From NCBI GenBank assembly GCA_017410065.1, contig JAFQRL010000011.1:118335-182334 (forward strand): DNA of 64,000 nucleotides. The letters are read 5' to 3'. Each line of letters starts with the position of its first letter. The stretch's first letter is position 1. A model generated the notes under the pieces. It had not been told where the DNA came from, did not search any database, and saw only the letters and a program-made list of their open reading frames with translations. Of the stretch, positions 9,259 to 17,169 are shown piece after piece. Position numbers and translations under genes: made by a program. Source of the stretch: Clostridia bacterium (GTDB lineage Bacteria > Bacillota > Clostridia > Oscillospirales > CAG-272).

Positions 9259-10620
9259 TTAATCCATAAACATTGCTTCGCGAATAACCTCGCAAACCGT
9301 AGGATGGGGGAACACAAGCTTCTGAACGTCAGCTACGCGCATTTCTGTTTCAACCATCATAGCCGCGCCGTAGATGATCTCGGATGCGTAGCTACCAATC
9401 ATATGAACGCCGATAATATTGTGATGCTTATTATCGGTGATGATCTTAACAACACCGTTGCCGTGCTCGTTCTCTGCGATATATCTGCCGCTATACTTGA
9501 GGGTAACGGTCTCAACAGATGCATCAAGTCCCTTTTCCTTAACCGACTCAGCGGTCTCACCAACGGATGCGACCTCGGGGTTAGTATAGATAACAGCGGG
9601 AATAGAATTATAATTGATCCTATCCTTTTTGCCGAGGATATTATTGATGCAAACCTCGCCCTCACGGTATGCGGTGTGAGCAAGCATAGACTTGCCGTTT
9701 ACGTCGCCTGCCGCCCATACACCGGGTACGTTGGTTTTGCCAAGCTCGTTAGTAACGATAGCGCCTCTCTCAAGCTTAAGACCAATGTTCTCACAGCCGA
9801 GACCTGCGGTTCTGGGGCGGCGACCAATTGAAACGAGAGCATAGTCTGCCTCGATTTTTGTGGTATTTCCATCCTTTTCGTAAGTTACGGCATTGTCCTT
9901 AATGGAAGTAACTCTTGCTCCGAGAATGAACTCTACGCCACGGGAGGCATATTCCTTCTGAAGCATAGTTGAGATATCTCTGTCTACCGAACCTGCGATA
10001 TGATCCATCATCTCAACAACGTAGACCTTTGAGCCAACAGAGTTGAAATAGGATGCCATCTCAAGTCCGATAACACCGCCGCCAACGACAACGATGTTCT
10101 TTGGAATAGCTTTAAGGTCAAGAACCTCTCTGTTCGTGAGAGCAAATCCCGACTTAAGAGAATCAGCGAGACCGTCGATGGGAGGAAGTGCGGGAGAGGA
10201 GCCGGTGCAGATAAGAAGCTGACGGCCAACGTATTCCTTATCAGCCGCAACAACAACGAATCCGTCTGCACCTCTCTCTTTTATGGTTGCGGTTGCGGAA
10301 ACAACGTCGACCTTCGCCTTGCGAAGCTTCGCACCAACGCCCGAAACGAGCTGCTTTACTACCTTGTTCTTGCGCTCTACAACAAAGGCGTGATCGATCT
10401 CGGCGGAGCCGAATTTAACACCGTAATCTGCGCCGTGCTTTGCGTAATCAAAGATCTTTGCCGAATAAAGAAGAGTTTTGGTGGGGATACAGCCCTCGTT
10501 AAGACAAACACCGCCAAGTGCGCGTTCCTCGATAACCAGAGTTTTAAGTCCCGCGTGACCCGCGCGCTCTGCGGCATTATAGCCTGCAGGACCGCCACCA
10601 AGAATTATCAGATCATACAT
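9259..10620 (-). CDS. lpdA: Dihydrolipoamide dehydrogenase (E3)
   Basis: A 453-residue FAD disulfide oxidoreductase that reoxidises dihydrolipoyl-E2 with NAD+. It has the FAD motif LGGGPAGYNAAERAG at the N terminus, the redox pair in GGVCLNEGCIPTK (about 37-49), the NAD motif VVGGGVIGLEMASYF (about 175-189) and the C-terminal interface FPHPTVCEVIREAM with the catalytic His-Glu pair. It is embedded between E2 (15 bases upstream) and E1 (21 bases downstream). Confidence 0.96.
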   Translation of the reverse strand: MYDLIILGGGPAGYNAAERAGHAGLKTLVIEERALGGVCLNEGCIPTKTLLYSAKIFDYAKHGADYGVKFGSAEIDHAFVVERKNKVVKQLVSGVGAKLRKAKVDVVSATATIKERGADGFVVVAADKEYVGRQLLICTGSSPALPPIDGLADSLKSGFALTNREVLDLKAIPKNIVVVGGGVIGLEMASYFNSVGSKVYVVEMMDHIAGSVDRDISTMLQKEYASRGVEFILGARVTSIKDNAVTYEKDGNTTKIEADYALVSIGRRPRTAGLGCENIGLKLERGAIVTNELGKTNVPGVWAAGDVNGKSMLAHTAYREGEVCINNILGKKDRINYNSIPAVIYTNPEVASVGETAESVKEKGLDASVETVTLKYSGRYIAENEHGNGVVKIITDNKHHNIIGVHMIGSYASEIIYGAAMMVETEMRVADVQKLVFPHPTVCEVIREAMFMD

Positions 10621-10635
10621 TTCTTATACCTCCGA

Positions 10636-11961
10636 TCACTTTGTGAGAAGAAGATCGAAGTTCTCAAGAGCGAAGCAAAGCTCCTTCAAGAACTTGGCCG
10701 CAGGTGCACCGTCAAGTGCTCTGTGGTCAAAGGTAAGAGAAAGACCCATAGCAGGATAGGTAACGTCCTCGCCGTCAACCTCCTTGATACGTCTTGTAAT
10801 AGTATCAACGCCAAGAATACCTGTCTGAGGAGGATTGATGACGGGAGTGAAGCTTTCAATGCCGAGAGAACCAAGGTTGGTAACTGTGAAGGAGCCGCCC
10901 TTAAGCTTATCGGGATTGATGGTTCCGTTCTGTGCCTCGGTGATAACAGCCTTTGCAGCACGGGAAAGCTCATTAAGAGAAAGCTTCTCTGCACCGAAGA
11001 CGGTGGGAACCATAAGACCTCTGGGTGTATCGACCGCAACACCGAGATTAACGGTATTGAAGTATCTCATAAAATCGTCCATATAATATGCGTTCAGATC
11101 CTTGTGATTAAGAAGAACTCTGGAAACCGCATAAAGAACCATATCGTTGAGGGTAATATTAGCAAGGCCGAGCTTCTCTGCTCCCGCCTTAAGAGATGCG
11201 CGAAGCTCAAGAAGCTTGGTAGCATCGAAGGAGGTGTTGAGAGTGAGCTGAGCCATAGTAGAAAGGGACGCGTGCATAGACTTTGCGATAACCTTTCTGA
11301 TATTGGGAAGCTTAACGTCCTCGTATTCGGGAGCCGCAGGAGCTACCACAACCTCTGCCGCCTGTGCGGGAGCATTGAGATCGCCGAGCATTACCTTGCC
11401 GTTGATTCCGCTGCCTTCAACCGCAGATGTGTAAGCATCCTTTGCGGCACCTGATACGGTAAGACCGTTATCAACGAGCTTCTGAACGTCTCTTTCAATA
11501 ATTCTGCCGTTAGGTCCTGTGGGGGTCGCCTTAAGAAGATCGGCACTGGTTTTCTCCGCAAGAAGCTTCGCTCTGGGAGAGATCGAGCCGATACCCTCTG
11601 TTGCAACGGGAGCCGCCTCAACCTCGACTGCCGAAGAAGCCTCCGCCTTGGGAGCTTCAACCTCGGCCACGGGCGCGGGCGCATCCTCCTCGGACTTAGG
11701 AACGAATGCGGATACGTCCTCTCCGTCCTTACCGAGAACAAGAACGTTCTCAAGGCAGGGTACGTCGTCGCCCTCCTCTCTGAAAACAGCAAGAACCTTA
11801 CCATCCTCAGGAGCAAGCTCGTCGAAGGAGGATTTATCGGTCTCATAGGAGAAAAGAACATCTCCCTTTGCAACCGTATCGCCTGCTTTAACGTTGAAAG
11901 CGGTAATAATGCAGCTCTCTACACTTTGTCCCTGACGGGGCATTATTACAACTGTTGCCAT
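10636..11961 (-). CDS. 2-oxoacid dehydrogenase E2, lipoyl acyltransferase
   Basis: A 441-residue dihydrolipoyl acyltransferase, the core of the complex. An N-terminal lipoyl domain (1-80; modified Lys in ETDKSSFDE) is followed by an Ala/Pro/Glu linker (80-120), a peripheral-subunit-binding domain (about 122-160, ISPRAKLLAEK) and a catalytic domain ending in the conserved SLTFDHRALDGAPAAKFL, which holds the active-site His and Asp-Gly. One lipoyl domain only. The acyl specificity (acetyl or other) is not readable from sequence. Ribosome site AAAGGAG before the ATG. Confidence 0.94.
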   Translation of the reverse strand: MATVVIMPRQGQSVESCIITAFNVKAGDTVAKGDVLFSYETDKSSFDELAPEDGKVLAVFREEGDDVPCLENVLVLGKDGEDVSAFVPKSEEDAPAPVAEVEAPKAEASSAVEVEAAPVATEGIGSISPRAKLLAEKTSADLLKATPTGPNGRIIERDVQKLVDNGLTVSGAAKDAYTSAVEGSGINGKVMLGDLNAPAQAAEVVVAPAAPEYEDVKLPNIRKVIAKSMHASLSTMAQLTLNTSFDATKLLELRASLKAGAEKLGLANITLNDMVLYAVSRVLLNHKDLNAYYMDDFMRYFNTVNLGVAVDTPRGLMVPTVFGAEKLSLNELSRAAKAVITEAQNGTINPDKLKGGSFTVTNLGSLGIESFTPVINPPQTGILGVDTITRRIKEVDGEDVTYPAMGLSLTFDHRALDGAPAAKFLKELCFALENFDLLLTK

Positions 11962-12001
11962 TTAATTATACTCCTTTAAAAATAAGTTTAGCACGCAAGA
12001 A

Positions 12002-12688
12002 TCATTTTCCTTCAAGAAGTTCAAGAAGTGTTGAAGATCCGTAAGCAGATCTCCAATCCCTCTCAAAGCCTTGAATAGATGTGTCTGTCGTGGTATGTGA
12101 TATCAGCATTTTCATAATACTTGATCCTATTGTTGCGGCGTGACAGCCTGCAACGGCAACGTCCAAGACCTCCTTTGCCGTCTTAAAGCTTGCGGCAAGG
12201 ATCTGAGTTGCGCTACCCGATGCCTTGAAAATCTCTGCAATATCGGCAACAGTACCGATACCGTCTGCACAAAGGTTTTCAGAACGGCTGATATAAGGTG
12301 CAACGTAGCTTGCGCCTGCATTTGATGCAAGCATCCCCTGGGCAGCGGTGAGGACAGCAGTAACGGTTACACCGAAGCCTCTTTCGGAAAGGTGCTTTGT
12401 TACCTTCAAGCCAACGTCAGTAACGGGGATCTTCACAAAGGTATTTTTACCGAAAGTAGAAACAAGTGCCTCAGCTTCCCTTATGATCCTATCAAAGGAT
12501 GTCTCGGTTACCTGAACGTGAAGCTCCTTTTCGGGGCCGATGATCCTTCTTATCTCGGAAAGATTCTCAATAACGTTTCCCTTTTCCTTGGAAAGGATCG
12601 TTGGATTCGTCGTTACACCCTCGATAGGATAGTATTCGTTGAAATATCTGATATCGTTTATGTTCGCAGTGTCAAGTAAAATTCTCAT
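12002..12688 (-). CDS. Transaldolase / fructose-6-phosphate aldolase family protein
   Basis: A 228-residue class I aldolase of the small transaldolase (FSA/TalC) type. It starts MRILLDTANINDIRYFNEYY with GVTTNPTILSKE, the phosphate-site signature; the Schiff-base lysine is in NTFVKIPVT (about residues 85-93). Family members cleave fructose 6-phosphate to dihydroxyacetone and glyceraldehyde 3-phosphate, or transfer dihydroxyacetone units. With a triosephosphate isomerase homologue and a sugar isomerase upstream, it probably performs the carbon-carbon cleavage step of this operon's pathway. Only 8 bases after yjbQ and without a clear ribosome site, which suggests translational coupling. Confidence 0.9.
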   Translation of the reverse strand: MRILLDTANINDIRYFNEYYPIEGVTTNPTILSKEKGNVIENLSEIRRIIGPEKELHVQVTETSFDRIIREAEALVSTFGKNTFVKIPVTDVGLKVTKHLSERGFGVTVTAVLTAAQGMLASNAGASYVAPYISRSENLCADGIGTVADIAEIFKASGSATQILAASFKTAKEVLDVAVAGCHAATIGSSIMKMLISHTTTDTSIQGFERDWRSAYGSSTLLELLEGK

Positions 12689-12696
12689 TTAGTAAA

Positions 12697-13329
12697 TTAC
12701 TTCTGTCTGCCGATCTTCCAGTTAAGCTCGTAGTGAACGTCGTAAGCCTTCTCCTCGTCGGTGTATCTGCGAAGAGTATTAACAACCTCACCGTTGTTGT
12801 ACTTTCTGTCGTTTACAGGCTCGGATGTACCCATAACGGTTACGTTAAGCTGTCTGTGACGTGCGCGAACGTGGTCCCAGTCGATGAAGTAAACGTGAGC
12901 AAACTCACCGCCGTCAAGAACGCCGTCCTTGATGGTCATAGTCTCGCTTCTGCCGAAGAAGCAGGAACGAAGGTGTCCGTCTGTATTCATAGAGGTGAAG
13001 TCACCGGGCTCGTTTACGTATCTGCCAAACTGAGAGTGGATGGGACCGGGATGACGGTACTGATGCTCCTCTGCAAAATCGGGGATGAGCTTTCTCATAA
13101 TATCGAGAAGGTCGTGCTGAAGATACTCAAGATCGAAGGAATCGATATCGTGAGAGCACTCCTGAACCATAACAGAGCAGGTGGTGTGGTGAGAAGCGAT
13201 ACATACGGTACCGTTCATTACGCCGGACTCCTTAACGATGTTGAGAATGTCGCTTGTTACGTCGTGGAAGGTGGGGATCCAACCTCTGGACTGAAGCTCA
13301 ATTTCCTTTTGAAAAACCTTAAATTCCAT
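12697..13329 (-). CDS. YjbQ/UPF0047 family protein, enlarged
   Basis: A 210-residue member of the YjbQ family, known for its HHTT motif (here ASHHTTCSVMVQE, about 45-57) and a second signature near HLRSCFFGRSETMTIKDG. Most members have 130-140 residues; this one has an extra stretch between the halves (about 68-115, including HQYRHPGPIHSQFGRY) and a C-terminal tail of about 40 residues. Some YjbQ proteins have weak thiamine-phosphate synthase activity, but the real function is unknown. Its place in an operon with a thiamine-diphosphate enzyme and sugar-phosphate enzymes is a useful hint. Confidence 0.85.
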   Translation of the reverse strand: MEFKVFQKEIELQSRGWIPTFHDVTSDILNIVKESGVMNGTVCIASHHTTCSVMVQECSHDIDSFDLEYLQHDLLDIMRKLIPDFAEEHQYRHPGPIHSQFGRYVNEPGDFTSMNTDGHLRSCFFGRSETMTIKDGVLDGGEFAHVYFIDWDHVRARHRQLNVTVMGTSEPVNDRKYNNGEVVNTLRRYTDEEKAYDVHYELNWKIGRQK

Positions 13330-13386
13330 TTTTGTTTTCTCCTTTTATATAAAAATATTTTGATCAAAAAATGTAAGCGATTAGAA

Positions 13387-13998
13387 TTACTTGTTGTTAA
13401 GACGCTTTCCAACAGCTCCGCCCGGATGTATCAAGGCAAAGGTTTCATTCTGATAATCCGTATACTCAACAAGGGCAGACTGAAGCGCATCAAAAATTGC
13501 GTTTGTTACAGCAAAGCTTGTTGTTCCCTGGCAGTTGTACTTATCGCACTCCTTCGTGATAGCCATCTTAAGCTTGATATCCGAAAGCTGAGCAAGGGGA
13601 GAATCGAATTTCTCTGTAACGCAAATGATGGTTGCGCCCTTTGTTTTTGCAACATCAACGATGGGCATAAGCTCATCGGTCTTTCCGCCGCGAGATACGA
13701 TTACCAAAACGTCTCCCTCGTGTAGATATCCGAGACCGCCGTGAACCGCCTCTGCGGGGGAAAGAAATCTCGCAGGAAGATCGATGCAGCACATAAGGTG
13801 AGCAAAGTGCCTGCAAGCGATACCCGAATGACCGCAGCCGGCAGCAGCGATCCTCGGAGCATTTCCAAGTGCAACGACAGCCTTTTTGAATTCTTCTCTG
13901 TCGATCGCCTCACCTGTCGCAAGGATCGATTCGCTTTCAATTCTGAATGAATCAAATGCGGAAGCTATAAAATCTTCCTTCATCTCAAAATTCTTCAT
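13387..13998 (-). CDS. SIS-domain sugar-phosphate isomerase
   Basis: A 203-residue single SIS domain protein, close in layout to the isomerase part of KpsF/GutQ and to 6-phospho-3-hexuloisomerases. It contains AAGCGHSGIACRHFAHLM (about 53-70) and VIVSRGGKTDELMPIV, the phosphosugar-binding loops, and ends with HPGGAVGKRL. It probably interconverts an aldose and a ketose phosphate. The ATG at 13998 overlaps the stop codon of the upstream gene (TGATG); a GTG one codon earlier is possible. Confidence 0.88.
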   Translation of the reverse strand: MKNFEMKEDFIASAFDSFRIESESILATGEAIDREEFKKAVVALGNAPRIAAAGCGHSGIACRHFAHLMCCIDLPARFLSPAEAVHGGLGYLHEGDVLVIVSRGGKTDELMPIVDVAKTKGATIICVTEKFDSPLAQLSDIKLKMAITKECDKYNCQGTTSFAVTNAIFDALQSALVEYTDYQNETFALIHPGGAVGKRLNNK

Positions 13999-14702
13999 CA
14001 CTTGCCGTGCACCTCATCCCAGGTCTTACGAAGGGTGTAAAGCATCTCCTCAGCAGCAGCCTCGGGATCAGCGGCCTTCATAACACCGCTTGTGCAACCT
14101 GTAGCCTGAGCACCCGCTCTGATAACGTTAGCAACGTCGTCGGGACCGGAAATGCCTGCACCCTGAAGCACCATAATATCGGGGTTGATAGCACGAACAG
14201 CCTCAATAGTATCGCGAACGTACTTCATATCGGATGCAACGCCTGTGCCTATAAGCTCTGTGGGCTCTGCAACGATAAGGTTGGGAGCAAGAAGGGCGAC
14301 CTCGCGGATCTCGTCCACAGAATCAGCGCAAACGATAGTAGCAAGACCAACCTCATCGGCACGGGCAATAGTCGCCTTGATCTCGGGAAGCGTGAGCTTC
14401 TTCTCTGCGTGGTTAAGCATAACGCCAACAGCGCCGGCTTCCTTTACAGACTCGGGAAGAACCGAGCCAAGTCCTCTGCCCGGAACAAGCGAATCCATAT
14501 GCTGAGCATAAACGTGAATGCGCTCTGTGTTTTCAGCAAGAAGCCTGATATCAGCATACTGAGGAGTAATGATGACGTCAAGATCATACTTCATTGCGAT
14601 CTTATCCACCGCCTGTGCGAGCTTGAGCATACGCTCACCCCACATAAAGCATTTAGGACCGATCTCAAAATAAGGAGCGCGAATTTTGTAATTCTTTAAC
14701 AT
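13998..14702 (-). CDS. Triosephosphate isomerase homologue, archaeal-type
   Basis: A 234-residue TIM-barrel protein of the short archaeal TpiA type. It has ITPQYADIRLLAEN, the catalytic His in VYAQHMD, MLNHAEKKLTLPEI, and the catalytic Glu in VAEPTELIGTGV, plus the phosphate loop LQGAGISGPDDV and CTSGVMKAADPE. The usual N-terminal N-x-K loop reads GPKCF here, so the lysine is kept but its neighbours differ. It may act on triose phosphates or, as EryH/LerI-type homologues do, on a tetrulose phosphate. First gene of the leftward operon, with AGGAGAG before the chosen ATG. Confidence 0.85.
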   Translation of the reverse strand: MLKNYKIRAPYFEIGPKCFMWGERMLKLAQAVDKIAMKYDLDVIITPQYADIRLLAENTERIHVYAQHMDSLVPGRGLGSVLPESVKEAGAVGVMLNHAEKKLTLPEIKATIARADEVGLATIVCADSVDEIREVALLAPNLIVAEPTELIGTGVASDMKYVRDTIEAVRAINPDIMVLQGAGISGPDDVANVIRAGAQATGCTSGVMKAADPEAAAEEMLYTLRKTWDEVHGK

Positions 14703-14742
14703 TTTTTCTCTCCTAGATAAGATTTCGAAAAACAAAACCAAC

Positions 14743-14794
14743 CGAAAGCCCCTAACGAAAAGCCGTGCTTTCGTTTCGATTTGCTTTCGTTTAG
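14743..14794. promoter_or_regulatory. Operator cluster for the DeoR-family regulator
   Basis: GCTTTCGTTT followed by C/A and G occurs at 14767-14778 and 14783-14794, and inverted relatives CGAAAGC (14743-14749) and AACGAAAAGC (14754-14763) lie beside them. The cluster covers the first transcribed bases of the leftward operon. The same box recurs beside the regulator's own promoter. This distribution is what one expects of an autoregulated DeoR repressor; binding is inferred. Confidence 0.7.
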
Positions 14795-14814
14795 GTTGCT
14801 TTTGTCTTCACTTT

Positions 14815-14843
14815 ATGATATCACATTTAATCCCTTTTGTCAA
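14815..14843 (-). promoter_or_regulatory. Promoter of the TIM-to-lplA operon
   Basis: On the minus strand TTGACA (14843-14838), a 17-bp spacer and TATCAT (14820-14815). Transcription would start near 14808, just before the CTTTCGTTT boxes. Confidence 0.8.
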
Positions 14844-14980
14844 TATATATTAAAATAAATTTAGGAGGTTTTTTGTTAAATTTTTATCGCACTTATATTT
14901 CCGCAAGCTACCAAACAAGATAATCTGCCGTAATTAACCCATAAATTATTGCCGCTCAACAAAAAATGCAATTATCCTAC

Positions 14981-15009
14981 TTGCGTTTTGTGTTTCTTTA
15001 TGTTATAAT
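14981..15009 (+). promoter_or_regulatory. Promoter of the DeoR-family regulator gene
   Basis: TTGCGT (14981-14986), a 17-bp spacer and a perfect TATAAT (15004-15009). The box at 15023 lies just downstream of the expected start site. Confidence 0.75.
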
Positions 15010-15022
15010 AATGTTGTGCGTT

Positions 15023-15034
15023 GCTTTCGTTTTG
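15023..15034 (+). promoter_or_regulatory. Third GCTTTCGTTT operator box
   Basis: GCTTTCGTTTTG directly after the predicted transcription start of the regulator gene, a third copy of the box seen at 14767 and 14783. A related inverted sequence, ATCGAAAGCGG, is at 15065-15075. Placement fits autorepression. Confidence 0.65.
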
Positions 15035-15103
15035 TTATTTCTCCGCATTGATCAAAAGCATTTTATCGAAAGCGGCACTATAAATTTAAAGGAGAAAATA
15101 TAA

Positions 15104-15868
15104 ATGCTTACGACCGAACAAAGACGCGAAAAAATAATGGCAGAGGTCCACGAAACAGGAAAGGTCCGCGTTGCCGATCTCAGCCGCGAATATAAGGTTT
15201 CAGAAGTATCTATAAGAAAAGATCTTGAGGCACTTGAAGCCGAGGGGCATTTAAAAAGGGTGCACGGAGGTGCAATCGCGCTCAACAAGCTTTACGTCAA
15301 TATGGATCTTGGCGAAAGATACAAAACCAATTCCACCGCGAAAAAGCATCTTGCCGAGCTTGCCGCAGAATTTATTGAGGATAACGATACTGTCTTTATG
15401 AACGCGGGCACTACCCTGACCTATGTTCTTCGTGCTATCAAGGGCAAAAAGAACGTCAGTATAGTAACTAATTCTATCCAGAATGCCACCGAAGCCGCAT
15501 CTCATTCTTCATTTAACGTTATTCTGCTTGGCGGTGACGTTGATCCGAAATACCAATTTACTCACGGCAGTGATGCAGAGAAGCAGCTTGAAAACTATCA
15601 CGCAACAAAGTGCATACTTTCGGTCGACGGTGTCAGCGCAGATTCGGGTCTCACCCTTTATTATTCAAATGAAGCTTCCCTTGCTCGTAAAATGATCAAC
15701 TCTGCGGTGTCCGTGATAGTAGTTGCCGACGGTTCAAAGATCGGACGCGAGGTCTTTGCAAGAATTACCGACGCAAAGAAAATGGACGTACTGATCACAA
15801 ACAAGACCGACAAGCGCGATGTGCTTTCCGCTTTGGAGGAGCTTGGCGTTAAAATTTATCAAACCTGA
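15104..15868 (+). CDS. DeoR-family transcriptional regulator
   Basis: A 254-residue sugar-metabolism repressor. The N-terminal winged helix-turn-helix has the family signature (VRVADLSREYKVSEVSIRKDL, written here only in part: EYKVSEVSIRKDL, about 29-41) and HLKRVHGGAI. The C-terminal DeoR sensor domain contains TVFMNAGTTLTYVLRAI and IVTNSIQNATEA and resembles ribose-5-phosphate isomerase, where sugar phosphates bind as inducers. It is divergent from the TIM operon and lies upstream of the NagA/NagB-like pair, so it probably controls both. Start behind AAAGGAG. Confidence 0.93.
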   Translation: MLTTEQRREKIMAEVHETGKVRVADLSREYKVSEVSIRKDLEALEAEGHLKRVHGGAIALNKLYVNMDLGERYKTNSTAKKHLAELAAEFIEDNDTVFMNAGTTLTYVLRAIKGKKNVSIVTNSIQNATEAASHSSFNVILLGGDVDPKYQFTHGSDAEKQLENYHATKCILSVDGVSADSGLTLYYSNEASLARKMINSAVSVIVVADGSKIGREVFARITDAKKMDVLITNKTDKRDVLSALEELGVKIYQT

Positions 15869-15990
15869 TTTTAAGGTACAAAAATATATTATTCTATACA
15901 AAATATACACTATCCTATACACAACTCTTACAAAAATAAGATATAATATTGTTATATTAAGCTTTGAGCCCACACTCGAAAGGATACGAT

Positions 15991-17133
15991 ATGAAAAAAG
16001 CGATTATAAACACAACTGCGATTTTACCTGACTATATGATCCCCGATTGCACGATCGTTATAGAGGACGGAGTTATTGTTGACTTCGGCAAAAAAATATG
16101 CACCGACGGAATGGAGATCTATGACGCAAAGGGCGGATACACAGGCCCCGGTCTTATAGACATACATACCCACGCAGACGGAGATACCGTCTTCACAGAG
16201 GATCCCTACAAGGCATCAAACACCTTGCTTATGCACGGCGTCACAGACGTTATGCCTGCTCTTTACTTCAGCGCACCTCGCGACGAGCTTGTCAAGCAGA
16301 TCAAGCTTATTAAGGATGCAATGAGATCGGGCAAAGCAAACAACATTATCGGCCTTTATATGGAAGCCCCCTATCTCAATCCCAAGTTCGGTTGCAACAG
16401 AGAAAACAACCCTTGGAAGGATGTTGTTGCTAAAGAGATGTTTGCTCCCATTGTTGACGAAGCATACGATGTTGCAAGAGTTTGGTGTGTTGCTCCCGAG
16501 AGAGAAAACATTCTTGAATTCGTTAAATACGTTAAGGAAAAGAATCCTGATGCCATCTTCTCGGTTGCACATAGCGAAGCCGAGCCCGAGCAGATCGAAG
16601 CACTCATCCCCTACGGTATGAAGCTCGCGACTCATCATATGAATGCTACGGGAAGAATCGAAAAATATCCAGAATGTCGTTCAGCCTGTGTTGACGAGAT
16701 GGCACTCTATCACGATGAAATGTATACCGAGCTTATCTGCGACAAGGTTGGTATTCACGTTTCCCCCTATATGCTGAGACTCATCAAGAAGATCAAGGGC
16801 GACGATAAAATAATTCTTATCGCAGATGCATTCGTTGAGCACGGCCCTATTCCCGACGGTGATCTTTACGAGGGCGCAACCGATATCAACTTCGATTTTA
16901 TGGGCGAGATCGCTGGTAGTAAAATGATCCTCGACGGTCCTTGCCACAATATTATGATCCACACAGGCGCGTCTCTTTGCCAGGCATTCAAGTATGCTTC
17001 AACCAACCCCGCTAAATTGCTTGGGCTTAAGGATAAAGGTTCTATTGCGAAGGGCAACGTTGCAAACCTTATAACAGTTGATGCCGAGTTCAATGTGAAG
17101 AACGTTTATCTCAACGGCGAAAAGATCAAATAA
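15991..17133 (+). CDS. NagA-like amidohydrolase (N-acetylhexosamine-6-phosphate deacetylase family)
   Basis: A 380-residue metal-dependent amidohydrolase. All NagA landmarks are there: HTH in GLIDIHTHADGD (about 58-60), the metal/substrate Glu in LYMEAPYLNP, His in SVAHSEAEPEQ, His in LATHHMNATGR and the catalytic Asp in ILIADAFVEHG. NagA removes acetate from N-acetylglucosamine 6-phosphate; relatives act on N-acetylgalactosamine 6-phosphate. The start is the ATG at 15991 after AAAGGA. TATAAT at 15942-15947 may be the -10 of its own promoter, although I see no good -35; CTATACA repeats (15893-15922) lie upstream of it. Paired with the NagB-like gene 36 bases downstream. Confidence 0.88.
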   Translation: MKKAIINTTAILPDYMIPDCTIVIEDGVIVDFGKKICTDGMEIYDAKGGYTGPGLIDIHTHADGDTVFTEDPYKASNTLLMHGVTDVMPALYFSAPRDELVKQIKLIKDAMRSGKANNIIGLYMEAPYLNPKFGCNRENNPWKDVVAKEMFAPIVDEAYDVARVWCVAPERENILEFVKYVKEKNPDAIFSVAHSEAEPEQIEALIPYGMKLATHHMNATGRIEKYPECRSACVDEMALYHDEMYTELICDKVGIHVSPYMLRLIKKIKGDDKIILIADAFVEHGPIPDGDLYEGATDINFDFMGEIAGSKMILDGPCHNIMIHTGASLCQAFKYASTNPAKLLGLKDKGSIAKGNVANLITVDAEFNVKNVYLNGEKIK

Positions 17134-17169
17134 CACTAAAATATAATTTAAATAAAGGAGAAAAAAGAA

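Noticed and set aside
8191..9831. A 546-codon plus-strand frame across E1 and E3
   Set aside because: It spans two well-supported minus-strand genes and their spacer, has no family motif and no ribosome site. The same holds for the 454-codon frame at 6811-8175 and the 354-codon frame at 10390-11454.
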